A DNA stretch of 64,000 nucleotides from Micromonospora sp. WMMD1128 (GTDB lineage: Bacteria > Actinomycetota > Actinomycetes > Mycobacteriales > Micromonosporaceae), in contig NZ_CP114902.1 in the NCBI RefSeq assembly GCF_027497235.1, forward strand, positions 3,485,501-3,549,500. The letters are read 5' to 3'. Positions 1 through 9,658 of the stretch are shown one piece after another. Made by a program: the position numbers and the translations under genes. Within the stretch, counting starts at the first letter, position 1, and every line of letters starts with the position of its first letter. The notes under the pieces were generated by a model. The model did not search any database and was not told where the DNA came from. It was given only the letters and a program-made list of their open reading frames with translations.

Positions 1-94
1 CCACACGCTGGCGGAGGCCCCGCAGCCGGACGAGCACCTCGACGTCACCGCCACCGTCGACGACCGGACCGAGGTCGTCGACGACGAGCAGTGA
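1..94 (+). CDS. 3' end of a protein with an acidic tail (partial)
   Basis: Only the last 30 codons are in the window, read in the frame starting at base 2 and ending with TGA at 92-94. The visible tail is rich in Asp, Glu and Val and ends in a DDEQ-type acidic stretch. That is common for disordered C-termini of actinobacterial proteins and gives no family. It converges on the small gene at 113-373. Function cannot be stated. Confidence 0.5.
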   Translation, partial: HTLAEAPQPDEHLDVTATVDDRTEVVDDEQ

Positions 95-112
95 GCCGGG
101 GCCGGGCCGCGC

Positions 113-373
113 TCAGACCGGTGGGATGCCGGAGCGGCCGATGGCCGACATGTCGCCGCCGCCGATCTCACTGGGCGCGGCCGGCGGTGGGGCCGTGGCC
201 TCGGTGCGGTCCTCGATGCAGGCGTCACCGAGCCCGTGCATCAACTCCCCGATGGCGGCCAGCGCCGACCCCTTGTCCGGGCAGGGCCGGCCGGTGGCGA
301 GCACCTGGCCGTCGCCGCCGAGCACGGTGAACCCGACCCGGCCGTCGGTCTCGCTCTCGATGACGAACCTCAC
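113..373 (-). CDS. DUF1508/YegP-like small protein
   Basis: An 86-residue protein started here at GTG 373, because a GGGAGGAG ribosome site sits just upstream in the 17-nt gap after the amidotransferase gene and a longer frame upstream would overlap that gene. The N-terminus reads RFVIESE, followed by a G-F-x-V-L-G-G-D-G-Q-V-L-A-T-G segment. This beta-hairpin pattern resembles the DUF1508 (YegP) family of small beta-rich proteins. The tail is Ala/Pro-rich. It probably ends the transcript of the upstream amidotransferase gene. Biochemical role is unknown; the family call rests on pattern only. Confidence 0.55.
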   Translation of the reverse strand: MRFVIESETDGRVGFTVLGGDGQVLATGRPCPDKGSALAAIGELMHGLGDACIEDRTEATAPPPAAPSEIGGGDMSAIGRSGIPPV

Positions 374-390
374 CGCGCTCCTCCCACCGA

Positions 391-2172
391 TCAGACGCCG
401 TGGGTCTGCAACCACAGCTCCAGCAGGCCCAGCTGCCACAGTTTGTTGCTGCCGGCGGCGGCCTGCGCCCGGTCCGGCTCGGCGAGCAGCTCGTCGACGT
501 ACGCCCGGCGGAACAGGCCGCGCCGCCGTGCCTCGGGCGCGCCGAGGGCCTCGACCACCAACTCTCGCACGGGACCGTCGACGTTGCGCAGCGCCGGCAC
601 CGGGAAGTAACCCTTGGGCCGGTCGATGACCTCGGCCGGCAGCACCTCGCGGGCCACCTCCTTGAGCACCCCCTTGCCGCCCTGGGCCAGCTTGTGCTCC
701 GGTGGGCAGGCGGCGGCGAGCGTCACCAGGTCCTGGTCGAGGAAGGGCGTCCGCACCTCCAGCCCCCAGGCCATGCTCATGCTGTCGACCCGCTTGACCG
801 GGTCGTCGGGGAGCATCAGGTGGGTGTCCAAGCGCAGCACCGCGTCCACCGCGGTCTGCGCGCCGGGCGCAGCCAGCTCCGCGGCGACCAGCTCGCCGCT
901 GACGTCGGCGTCGCAGGCGTACGCCGGGTCGACCACCCGGTTCAGCCCGGCGTGGTCGCGGTCGAAGAACGCGGCGGTGAACTCGGCGGCGGCGTCCGGC
1001 CGGGCCGCCTCGGCGAGTCGGTGGTGGTAGCCGTAGCCGGCGAAGACCTCGTCGGCGCCCTGGCCGGACTGGGCCACCTTCACGTGCCGGGCCACCTGCT
1101 CGGAGAGCAGGTGGAACGCCACCACGTCGTGGCTGCCCATCGGTTCGGTCATCGCCGTCACGGTGGCCCGGACGGCGGGGCCGAGGTCGCCGTCGGCGAG
1201 GCGGATGCGGTGGTGGTCGGTGTCGAAGGCGCGGGCGACCAGGTCGGAGTAGTGGAACTCGTCGCCGGCCTCGTCGCCGCGGCTGTCGAAGCCGATGCTG
1301 AACGTCTGGAGGTGGTGCTGCCCGGCGCCGTCGAGCAACGCCACGATCATGCTGGAGTCGAGGCCGCCGGAGAGCAGCACCCCGACCGGCACGTCGGCGA
1401 CCAGCCGCCGCCGTACCGCGGTGCGCAGCGCGCCCCCGATCGCGGCCCGCCAGTCGCGGGCGTCCATCCCGTCGTGGGCCGGGTCGCGCCGGTAGTCGGG
1501 CCGCCAGTAGACGTGCTCGCGGGCGCGGCCGTCGGCCTCCACCACCCGGACGGTGGCCGGGGGCAGCTTGCGTACGCCGCGCAGGATGGTGCGCGGGGCC
1601 GGCACGATCGAGTGCCAGGACAGGTAGTGGTGCAGCGCGACCGGGTCGATGCCGGTGTCCACGTCGCCGGCGGCCAGCAGCGCCGGCAGGGTGGAGGCGA
1701 ACCGCAGCCGGCCGGGTGACTCGGCGAGGTAGAGCGGCTTGACGCCGAGCCGGTCGCGGGCCAGCACGAGCCGGCGTCGCCGTCGGTCCACGAGCGCGAC
1801 GGCGAACATGCCGACCAGGTGGTCGACGAACCGTTCACCCCACTGGGCGTACGCGACCAGGACGACCTCGGTGTCACTCGTCGATCGGAACGTGTGCCCG
1901 GCCGCCCGCAGCTCGTCGCGCAGCTCCGGATAGTTGTAGACGCAACCGTTGAAGACCAGGGCGAGGCCGAGGTCGTCGCGGACCATGGGCTGGGCACCGG
2001 TCTCGGACAGGTCGATGACGGTCAGCCGGCGGTGCCCGAGCATCACCCAGTCGTCGCTCCACCGGCCCTCGCCGTCCGGGCCGCGCGAGCGCATGGCCGT
2101 GGTCATCCGGGCCACCGCGCCGCTGTCGGGGGTGGCCCCGTCGAAGCGGGCCTCACCGCTGATCCCGCACAT
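391..2172 (-). CDS. Asparagine-synthase-family glutamine amidotransferase (AsnB/AsnO type)
   Basis: 593 residues beginning MCGISGE, so Cys2 becomes the N-terminal nucleophile of a class II glutaminase after Met removal. The start is fixed by this catalytic Cys. The glutaminase half shows RGPDGEG, GHRRLTVIDL, FNGCVYNY and the RDRLGVKPLY segment. The synthetase half carries the PP-loop SGGLDSS and the SGQGADEVFAGY and RTPFLD motifs. It would move ammonia from glutamine to an AMP-activated carboxylate. Length and ending recall the subfamily that makes N-acetylglutaminylglutamine amide rather than plain asparagine (family knowledge). It is divergent from the glutamine synthetase gene, with a carboxylate-amine ligase beyond, which favours a dedicated amide product. 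True substrate is uncertain. Confidence 0.85.
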   Translation of the reverse strand: MCGISGEARFDGATPDSGAVARMTTAMRSRGPDGEGRWSDDWVMLGHRRLTVIDLSETGAQPMVRDDLGLALVFNGCVYNYPELRDELRAAGHTFRSTSDTEVVLVAYAQWGERFVDHLVGMFAVALVDRRRRRLVLARDRLGVKPLYLAESPGRLRFASTLPALLAAGDVDTGIDPVALHHYLSWHSIVPAPRTILRGVRKLPPATVRVVEADGRAREHVYWRPDYRRDPAHDGMDARDWRAAIGGALRTAVRRRLVADVPVGVLLSGGLDSSMIVALLDGAGQHHLQTFSIGFDSRGDEAGDEFHYSDLVARAFDTDHHRIRLADGDLGPAVRATVTAMTEPMGSHDVVAFHLLSEQVARHVKVAQSGQGADEVFAGYGYHHRLAEAARPDAAAEFTAAFFDRDHAGLNRVVDPAYACDADVSGELVAAELAAPGAQTAVDAVLRLDTHLMLPDDPVKRVDSMSMAWGLEVRTPFLDQDLVTLAAACPPEHKLAQGGKGVLKEVAREVLPAEVIDRPKGYFPVPALRNVDGPVRELVVEALGAPEARRRGLFRRAYVDELLAEPDRAQAAAGSNKLWQLGLLELWLQTHGV

Positions 2173-2328
2173 GTCGGCGACTACCCGGCATGTGACCAAG
2201 GAAACCCTTGATGGGCGGTTGGCGAGCCGGGACGGGTACGCCGTCGTACGGTGATCGTACGGGCCATGTCCCCGGGCGGTCCGGCCACGGGACGTGGCCA
2301 TGATCAACAACGCCTGCCAGGAGGACGT
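2173..2328. promoter_or_regulatory. Divergent promoter region between amidotransferase and glnA
   Basis: 156 bp between two divergent starts must hold both promoters. Visible elements are a GTGAC-caag-GAAAC sequence at 2192-2205, which resembles half of an actinobacterial GlnR box but with a 4-nt rather than 6-nt spacer, and a CGTACG doublet at 2245-2250 and 2256-2261. No clean -35/-10 pair is obvious. Control by nitrogen status is plausible from context only. Confidence 0.3.
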
Positions 2329-3753
<1,425 letters not shown>

Positions 3754-3770
3754 CGTCGTACCCCGCTCGT

Positions 3771-3807
3771 CACCGCCCCCGCGTGCCGACCGTGCGCGGG
3801 GGCGGTG
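3771..3807 (+). terminator. GC-rich hairpin after glnA
   Basis: Arms 3771-3783 and 3795-3807 are perfectly complementary over 13 bp (CACCGCCCCCGCG on the left) with an 11-nt loop. No T-run follows, which is common for actinomycete terminators. It lies 50 nt before the start of the carboxylate-amine ligase, so it either ends glnA transcripts or attenuates read-through. Confidence 0.65.
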
Positions 3808-3856
3808 GTCGGTGGAAACGGCATCCGGGGGGCCGCCGGCCTCGTACCGTCGAGAC

Positions 3857-5023
3857 ATGACGCAGCCTCACCACGACGGACCTCGGACGTCGGTGCGGCC
3901 GCGACCCGCGGGCGACCCGGCGGCCACCGCCGCCCTCACCCTCGGGGTCGAGGAGGAGTTCCTGCTCCTGGACCCGACGACCGGCGAGAGCATGCCGGTC
4001 GCCGACCGGGTCCGCGAGGCGCTCTCCGGGACCGCCCGCGAGCAGAGCCGGCAGGAGTTCCGGCACAGCATGGTGGAAATGGTGACGCCGGTCAGCCCCG
4101 ACCTGGCGGCGCTGCGCGAGCACCTCGTCGCGTTGCGCCGTGCCGCCGCCCGCGCGGCCGACGCCGTCGGGGCGCGCCTGGTGGCGGTCGGCGCCACCCC
4201 GGTCCGCGAGGCGCACCGCACCGTGCCCGACGAACCGCGCTACCACGACATGTCCCGCCGGTTCGGCCCGGTGGCGCACGACCCGGCGGTCTGCGGCTGC
4301 CACGTCCACGTCGGCGTGCCCGACCGGGAGCTCGCCGTGCAGGTCTGCAACCACCTGCGCCCGTGGCTGCCGGTGGTGCAGGCGCTCACCACGAACTCGC
4401 CGCTGCACGACAGGCGCGACACCGGGCACGCGAGCTGGCGTTCGATGCAGTTGGAACGCTGGCCGAGCATCGGCCCCACGCCGCACTTCGACTCCGCCGC
4501 CGACTACGACGCCACCGTGCGGGACCTGATCGCCACCGGGATCATGCTCGACGCCGCGATGGTCTACTGGTATGCCCGGCCGTCGGCGTCCTACCCCACC
4601 GTGGAGGTGCGGGTCGGCGACGTCTGCCCCACCGTCGACGACACCGTGCTCGTCGCCGGGCTGGTCCGGGCCCTGGTCGCCACCGCGGTCGACGAGGTGC
4701 GCGCCGGGCGCCCCGCCCCCCGGATCCGCGACTGCCTGGTCGCCGCCGCGCACTGGCGGGCCGCCCACGACGGCGTCGACGGCGACCTCGTGGACCTGCG
4801 CACCGGCCGGCCCCGACCGGCCTGGGACCTCGTCGACGACCTGCTGGCCGCCCTCGTGCCCGCGTTACGGCGGCACGGGGACCTGGACCTGGTCCGGCGC
4901 GAGGCGGACCGGCTGCGCCGCGACGGCACCGGGGCCACCCGGCAACGGCGGATCATGGCCGGCACCGGCGGGGACGTGCGTGCCGTGCTGGACCACCTGG
5001 CCGCCCAGACCGTCGCGGGTTGA
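3857..5023 (+). CDS. YbdK/EgtA-like carboxylate-amine ligase (GCS2 family)
   Basis: 388 residues from ATG 3857. An in-frame ATG 45 nt upstream lies in the arm-flanking region of the glnA hairpin and is not preferred. The N-terminus has the hallmark LGVEEEFLLLDP, followed by EFRHSMVEMVTP, then CGCHVHVGVPD near residue 150 and a WRSMQLERWPS segment. These match the glutamate-cysteine ligase 2 (YbdK) ATP-dependent ligase family, which joins glutamate or another amino acid to an amine such as cysteine. Position after glutamine synthetase and near an amidotransferase suggests a glutamate-derived dipeptide or amide pathway. A housekeeping glutamate-cysteine ligase activity cannot be excluded. Its C-terminus converges on the PIG-L gene. 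Confidence 0.85.
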   Translation: MTQPHHDGPRTSVRPRPAGDPAATAALTLGVEEEFLLLDPTTGESMPVADRVREALSGTAREQSRQEFRHSMVEMVTPVSPDLAALREHLVALRRAAARAADAVGARLVAVGATPVREAHRTVPDEPRYHDMSRRFGPVAHDPAVCGCHVHVGVPDRELAVQVCNHLRPWLPVVQALTTNSPLHDRRDTGHASWRSMQLERWPSIGPTPHFDSAADYDATVRDLIATGIMLDAAMVYWYARPSASYPTVEVRVGDVCPTVDDTVLVAGLVRALVATAVDEVRAGRPAPRIRDCLVAAAHWRAAHDGVDGDLVDLRTGRPRPAWDLVDDLLAALVPALRRHGDLDLVRREADRLRRDGTGATRQRRIMAGTGGDVRAVLDHLAAQTVAG

Positions 5024-5035
5024 CCGGCCGTGACC

Positions 5036-5863
5036 TCAGCGCAGCCCGGCGAACAGGTCGTCCTCGGGCGTCGGCGCGCCCGTGGTGTCGTGGACCCGGA
5101 CGAACGTCTCCAACCCCATCAGCTCGGTGAACCGCTCCTGCCCCAGCCGCAGGAAGAAGATGTTCTCCGCCTGGCTGGCGTGCGCGGCGAGGGAGGCGAA
5201 CTTCTGCCCGCCGTGACCACGGGTGTCCACCCAGGTGGTGATCTCCTCGTCGGGCAGGCCCAGCGCCGGCATCTCGTCGGTCGCGTCCGGCTCGGGGAAC
5301 TCCACCCCGATCTCCTGCATGACCTTGCCGAACTCCTGGAACGCGCTGCGTGGCACCGTGGTCCAGTAGACCTTCGCCGGGATGCCGGTGCGCTCCACCG
5401 CGGCCATCGTGATGCGGTGCGCCTGAATGTGGTCCGGGTGGCCGTAGAAGCCGTTCTCATCGTAGGTGACGACCACGTCGGGGCGGTAACGCCGGATCAG
5501 CTCGGCCAACCGGTCGGCCGCCTCCGTCACCGGCGTGTTCCAGAACGCGCCGGGAGCGTCGTTCGTCGCCCAGCCCATCATCCCGGAGTCGGCGTAGTCG
5601 AGGGTCTCCAGATGGGTCACCTTCAACGCCTCGCAACTGGCCGCCAGCTCCGCCCGGCGCATCTCCACCACGGACTGCGGGTCGTGCCCGTCCTCGCCCG
5701 GCTTGACGCCGCCGGGACCGTCGCCGCACCGGCCGTCGGTGCACGTCACGAGCACGGTCGTGACGCCCTCCGCCGCATAGCGGGCGAGGACGCCGCCGGT
5801 GCTCGTCGCTTCGTCGTCGGGGTGCGCGTGCACCGCCATCAGGGTCAGGGATCGCTCAGCCAC
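5036..5863 (-). CDS. PIG-L family deacetylase (Mca/MshB-like)
   Basis: 275 residues. The N-terminus has AHPDDE at residues 13-18, the zinc and catalytic Asp motif of the LmbE/PIG-L fold, and a distal GHPDHIQAH segment supplies the third zinc ligand. Family members remove N-acetyl or amide groups from glucosamine-containing substrates, including mycothiol precursors and mycothiol S-conjugates in actinobacteria. The CTDGRCGDGPGG and YADSGMMGW segments resemble a widespread actinobacterial paralogue rather than MshB or Mca proper, so a specific mycothiol role is not assigned. It stands alone, convergent with the ligase gene and divergent from the gene at 5938. Confidence 0.85.
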   Translation of the reverse strand: MAERSLTLMAVHAHPDDEATSTGGVLARYAAEGVTTVLVTCTDGRCGDGPGGVKPGEDGHDPQSVVEMRRAELAASCEALKVTHLETLDYADSGMMGWATNDAPGAFWNTPVTEAADRLAELIRRYRPDVVVTYDENGFYGHPDHIQAHRITMAAVERTGIPAKVYWTTVPRSAFQEFGKVMQEIGVEFPEPDATDEMPALGLPDEEITTWVDTRGHGGQKFASLAAHASQAENIFFLRLGQERFTELMGLETFVRVHDTTGAPTPEDDLFAGLR

Positions 5864-5937
5864 CCCGTCACCATACGAGCACCCGCCGACGCACTAGCAT
5901 TGCCCGGTCCGCAGACGCCCGACGGAAGCGAGGCACG

Positions 5938-6654
5938 ATGGGTTGGCTCCGGCGGTTGCTGGGTGGCGAAGGCGGAGTCGACCTGGACCCGGGGCGCCAG
6001 CAGGCGCTCCTGCGGGACGTCCAGCGTTCCTACGGCGCGCACGCCCGGATCCGGTTCCCCGAGCAGGTCGACGCGATCAGCCACCTGCTCTCCGACGACG
6101 ACGGCCTGGTGGTGGCCGCCGGGATCGTCTGCGAGGCCGCCGACGAGGCCCACGCCGACCTCCAGTCCCAGGCCCAGGAGGTGTTCCGGCGCACCGGCCG
6201 ACGGCTGCTGGTGCACCGCCGCAACTACCGGCCCCTGTGGAAGGAGGCCGGCCCGGCGCTGCGCTGGCCGCTCGGCGCGCTGCCCAGCGGGCTGCACCCG
6301 TACGCGCAGGTGACCGCCGCCGTCTCGGTGATCGGTGACCGGGCGAAACGCCTCGACCGGGTGACCGATCCGCAGCCGTTCGTGGCACGCCTGTTCGAGG
6401 TGCTCGACCTCACCACCGCCGGCTGGGAGTTCGGCCGGGTGCGGGTGGACACCGACGGCGCCACCCTGGTGGAGCGGTTGACCGTGACCGCCGCGCAGGT
6501 GCTCGCGGCCATGGACGACCCGCCCCGGCTGCCGCCGGCGGTGCGCGAGTTGATGCGCCGCAACCACCGCATCGACGTCTACGACCCGGCCGGTCCCCGG
6601 GTGGTCGGCCGGATCAACCTGGGCGCGCGGCTGCGCGAGACGCTCCTGGCCTGA
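5938..6654 (+). CDS. Hypothetical cytoplasmic protein
   Basis: 238 residues, ATG start after CGAGGCACG. No signal peptide or membrane segment is visible. Features are a short basic N-terminus (MGWLRRLLGG), mostly helical middle sequence with many Arg/Ala, and a C-terminal segment with RRNHRIDVYDPAG then VVGRINLG. I do not recognise a family. It is divergent from the PIG-L gene with a 74-bp gap and ends at a strong bidirectional hairpin facing the GH95 gene, so it is probably a single-gene transcript. Codon bias is normal for the window, which supports it as real. Confidence 0.7.
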   Translation: MGWLRRLLGGEGGVDLDPGRQQALLRDVQRSYGAHARIRFPEQVDAISHLLSDDDGLVVAAGIVCEAADEAHADLQSQAQEVFRRTGRRLLVHRRNYRPLWKEAGPALRWPLGALPSGLHPYAQVTAAVSVIGDRAKRLDRVTDPQPFVARLFEVLDLTTAGWEFGRVRVDTDGATLVERLTVTAAQVLAAMDDPPRLPPAVRELMRRNHRIDVYDPAGPRVVGRINLGARLRETLLA

Positions 6655-6717
6655 CCGGCGTCCACCCAGGAACCGGTCGCGGCGTGGTCCCGCCGGTCAC
6701 GGCGCGCGGAAGGGATC

Positions 6718-6757
6718 GGGTGGGACGCACCCCACCAGGCCGGGGCGCGTCCCACCC
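6718..6757. terminator. Bidirectional terminator hairpin
   Basis: Arms GGGTGGGACGC (6718-6728) and GCGTCCCACCC (6747-6757) pair over 11 bp; the 18-nt loop can add a few more CCC/GGG pairs. It lies exactly between the convergent genes at 5938-6654 and 6761-9586 and can stop transcription from both sides. Confidence 0.7.
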
Positions 6758-6760
6758 TGC

Positions 6761-9586
6761 TCAGGTGGTGGTGCAGGTGAGGTTCGTCGGCGGGTTGTTG
6801 GTGCCGTTCACCGAACCGATGAAGCCGAAGGTGGTGGAGGCGCCGGCCGCCAGCGCGCCGTTGTAGTCGGCGTTGCGCACCGTCACGTTCGCGCCGTTCT
6901 GGGTGTGCGTGCCGCTCCAGATCTGGTTGATGACCTGCCCGTTGGGGAACGTCCAGGACACCGTCCAGCCGCGGATCGCGGTCGCGCCGGCGGTCACCGT
7001 GACCTCGCCCTGGAAGCCGCCCGACCACGAGCCCGTCACCGCGTACGTCGCCCGTGCGCCGGACGGCGCGGGCGAGCTGGTGGTCGGCGTCGGGGTCGGC
7101 GAGGTGCTGGTCGGTGTCGTGGTGGGGGTGGGTGAGGCGGTCAGGGTCGGCGACGGAGTCACACCGGGACGGGCCGCCCGGTAGGTGTGACCGGCGCGGA
7201 CGCTGAACTGGACCACGTCCGTCTCCGGTCGGGTGGTGGCCGGCGTGCTGCCGTCGCTGGCGTCGGCGATGGTGAAGCCGCCGGTGAACAGCCGGGACCG
7301 CACCCGCAGCGTGCCGTCCCGGTCGGCGCGGATGCCGATCTCGTCGACCTGGCCGTTGCTCCAGGAGATTGCGACGGTGTAGCCGCCGCGCCCCCGCAGG
7401 CCCGCGACCTGCCCGGTGGACCACGCGCTCGGCAGCGCCGGCAACACGTTCAGCTCGCCGGTGTGGCTGTGCAGCAGCATCTCGGCGATGCCGGAGGTGG
7501 CGCCGAAGTTGCCGTCGATCTGGAACGGCGGGTGCAGGTCGAACATGTTCGGCGCGAGTCGGTCGGTGCGTACCAGGTCACGGAAGAGCTTGTGGGCACG
7601 GGCGCCGTCCTCCAGCCGGGCCCAAAAGTTGATCTTCCACGCGAGGGACCAGCCGGTGCCGTCGTCGCCGCGCAGCTCCAGGGTCTTACGGGCGGCCTCG
7701 TGGAGCGCCGGCGTGCCCCGCTTGGTGATCTGGTTGCTGGGGTGCAGGCCGTACAGGTGGGAGACGTGCCGGTGGGTCCGTTCGGTCTCCACCCAGTCGG
7801 CGAGCCACTCCTGCACATTGCCGCGGGAGCCGACCTTGCTCGGGGGCAGCCGGTCCCGGGCGGTGCGCACCTGGGAGCGGAAGGTGGTGTCGACGCCGAG
7901 CACCTCGCTGGCCCGGGCGGCGGCGTCGAACAGGTCGCGCAGGATCTGGTTGTCCATGGTGGGCCCCGCGCAGACGCTGGCGTTCGAGTGGTGCGGCAGC
8001 TCCGGCGAGTTCGACGGGTTCGTCACCAGGTAGTTGAGCGTCGGGTGGACGACCAGGGTGTCGAGGAAGAACTGGGCGGCGCCCTTCAGGGCCGGGTAGT
8101 TGGTCTGGAGGAAGCCGAGGTCGCCGGTGAACTGGTAATGATCCCAGATGAGCGTGCTCAGCCAGGCGCCACCGGTCTGCCACATGCCCCACAGCGCCCC
8201 GTCGACCACCGAGGCGCCCCGCCACGCGTCGGTGTTGTGGTGGGCGACCCAGCCGCCGGCGCCGTACTGCGCCTGGGCCACCCGCGCGCCGGTCACCGTC
8301 AGATCCTTGACCAGGTCGAAGACCGGCAGGAAGCACTCGGAGAGGTTCGTCGTGTCGGCCGGCCAGTAATTCATCGGCAGGTTGGCGTTGATCGTGTACT
8401 TCGAGTCCCAGGACGGGGTCAGCGAGTCGTTCCAGATGCCCTGGAGGTTCGCCGGCTGGGTGCCCGGCCGCGAGGAGGAGATCAACAGGTAGCGCCCGAA
8501 CTGGAACAGCAGCGCGGCGAACTGCGGGTCGTTGGCGTTCGCGTGCTGCGCGATCCGGACGTCGGTGGGCTGGTCGGCCGCGGCCGTCCGGCCCAGGTCG
8601 AGGCTCACCCGGTTGAACAGCGCCTGGTAGTCGGCGACGTGGCGGCTGCGCAGCTGGTCGATCGCGACGCTCTTGGCGGCGTTGAGCCGGTTGCGGGCGA
8701 TGCCCTGGTAGTCCCCGTTCACGGTGCGGTAGTTGACGTAGCTGGAGCCGATCGAGATCAGGATGGTCACGCTCGTCGCCCCGGACACCCGCAGCGTGCC
8801 GCCGGAGCTGCTGACCGTGCCGCCGGTCGCGGCGGCGTTGGCTAGGGCCAGGAACCGCACCGAGCCGGTGACTCCCTCCTGGCTGGCGGAGATGCCGTCG
8901 AGCCCGATGGTGGACGCGTCCGGGCTCGACGCGGTGGTCCGTTGTGGGCTGTCGAAGGTGGCGGAGAACGTGATCGAGTTGGCCCGGTCGGCGGTCAGCC
9001 GGACCACGATCACCTGGTCGGGGGCGCTGGCGAACACCTCCCGCTGGTGGCGTACCCCGTTGAGCACGTAGGTGGTGGTGACCGTGGCGGTGGTCAGGTC
9101 GAGGGTCCGGTTGTACTGGCTCGCCCCGCTGGCGGAGCCGAAGGCGAGCCGGAGGTTGCCCACCGTCTGGTAGGCGAGCTGGCCACCCGGGTTGCCCATC
9201 ATGGTCTGGTTGATCAGGTCCTGCGCCGACGTCCACTGGTCGGCGAAGACCCGCCGCCGGATCTCGGCGAGGTTGGCCGCGCCCCGGGTGTTCGCCGAGT
9301 CGTACGGGCCGCCGGCCCAGACGGTGTCCTCGTTGAGCTGGAGCCGTTCGGTGTCGACGTTGCCGAACACCATCGCGCCGAGCCGTCCGTTGCCGATCGG
9401 CAGCGCGCGGAGCCAGTCGGTGCCGGCTCCTTCGTCGTACCACAGCGCCAGGTCGTTCGCGGCCAGCACCTGCGGTGGCGCGGCCGATCCGGCGCGGGCG
9501 GTCGCGGTCCAGGCGGCCGGCACCAGGGCGGCGCCGGCCCCGGCCGCGCCGGCCTTGAGGATGTTCCTTCGGGTCATGTCGGACAT
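6761..9586 (-). CDS. Secreted GH95-type alpha-L-fucosidase/galactosidase with CBM2
   Basis: 941 residues. ATG 9586 is chosen over the in-frame TTG 9598 because GGAG lies about 6 nt before it. The N-terminus MTRRNILKAGAAG is a Tat signal. The catalytic part begins near residue 45 with LALWYDEGAGTDWL and ALPIGNGRLGAMVFG, and contains WNDSLTPSWDSKYTIN and DLHPPFQIDGNFG, characteristic of glycoside hydrolase family 95. A Pro/Thr/Ser linker (about 808-841) leads to a C-terminal cellulose-binding CBM2 with GSWSGGFQGEV and NGQVINQIWSG segments. It would cut terminal alpha-L-fucose or L-galactose from xyloglucan-like plant polymers outside the cell. It is 72 nt downstream of the GH43 gene, probably in the same transcript. 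Confidence 0.88.
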   Translation of the reverse strand: MSDMTRRNILKAGAAGAGAALVPAAWTATARAGSAAPPQVLAANDLALWYDEGAGTDWLRALPIGNGRLGAMVFGNVDTERLQLNEDTVWAGGPYDSANTRGAANLAEIRRRVFADQWTSAQDLINQTMMGNPGGQLAYQTVGNLRLAFGSASGASQYNRTLDLTTATVTTTYVLNGVRHQREVFASAPDQVIVVRLTADRANSITFSATFDSPQRTTASSPDASTIGLDGISASQEGVTGSVRFLALANAAATGGTVSSSGGTLRVSGATSVTILISIGSSYVNYRTVNGDYQGIARNRLNAAKSVAIDQLRSRHVADYQALFNRVSLDLGRTAAADQPTDVRIAQHANANDPQFAALLFQFGRYLLISSSRPGTQPANLQGIWNDSLTPSWDSKYTINANLPMNYWPADTTNLSECFLPVFDLVKDLTVTGARVAQAQYGAGGWVAHHNTDAWRGASVVDGALWGMWQTGGAWLSTLIWDHYQFTGDLGFLQTNYPALKGAAQFFLDTLVVHPTLNYLVTNPSNSPELPHHSNASVCAGPTMDNQILRDLFDAAARASEVLGVDTTFRSQVRTARDRLPPSKVGSRGNVQEWLADWVETERTHRHVSHLYGLHPSNQITKRGTPALHEAARKTLELRGDDGTGWSLAWKINFWARLEDGARAHKLFRDLVRTDRLAPNMFDLHPPFQIDGNFGATSGIAEMLLHSHTGELNVLPALPSAWSTGQVAGLRGRGGYTVAISWSNGQVDEIGIRADRDGTLRVRSRLFTGGFTIADASDGSTPATTRPETDVVQFSVRAGHTYRAARPGVTPSPTLTASPTPTTTPTSTSPTPTPTTSSPAPSGARATYAVTGSWSGGFQGEVTVTAGATAIRGWTVSWTFPNGQVINQIWSGTHTQNGANVTVRNADYNGALAAGASTTFGFIGSVNGTNNPPTNLTCTTT

Positions 9587-9658
9587 GATGCTCTCCAAGC
9601 CGGGCGAATCAGAGGCGGGCGCAGGTCAGGGGCGGCGTCTTCGACATCGGCTGACTCC

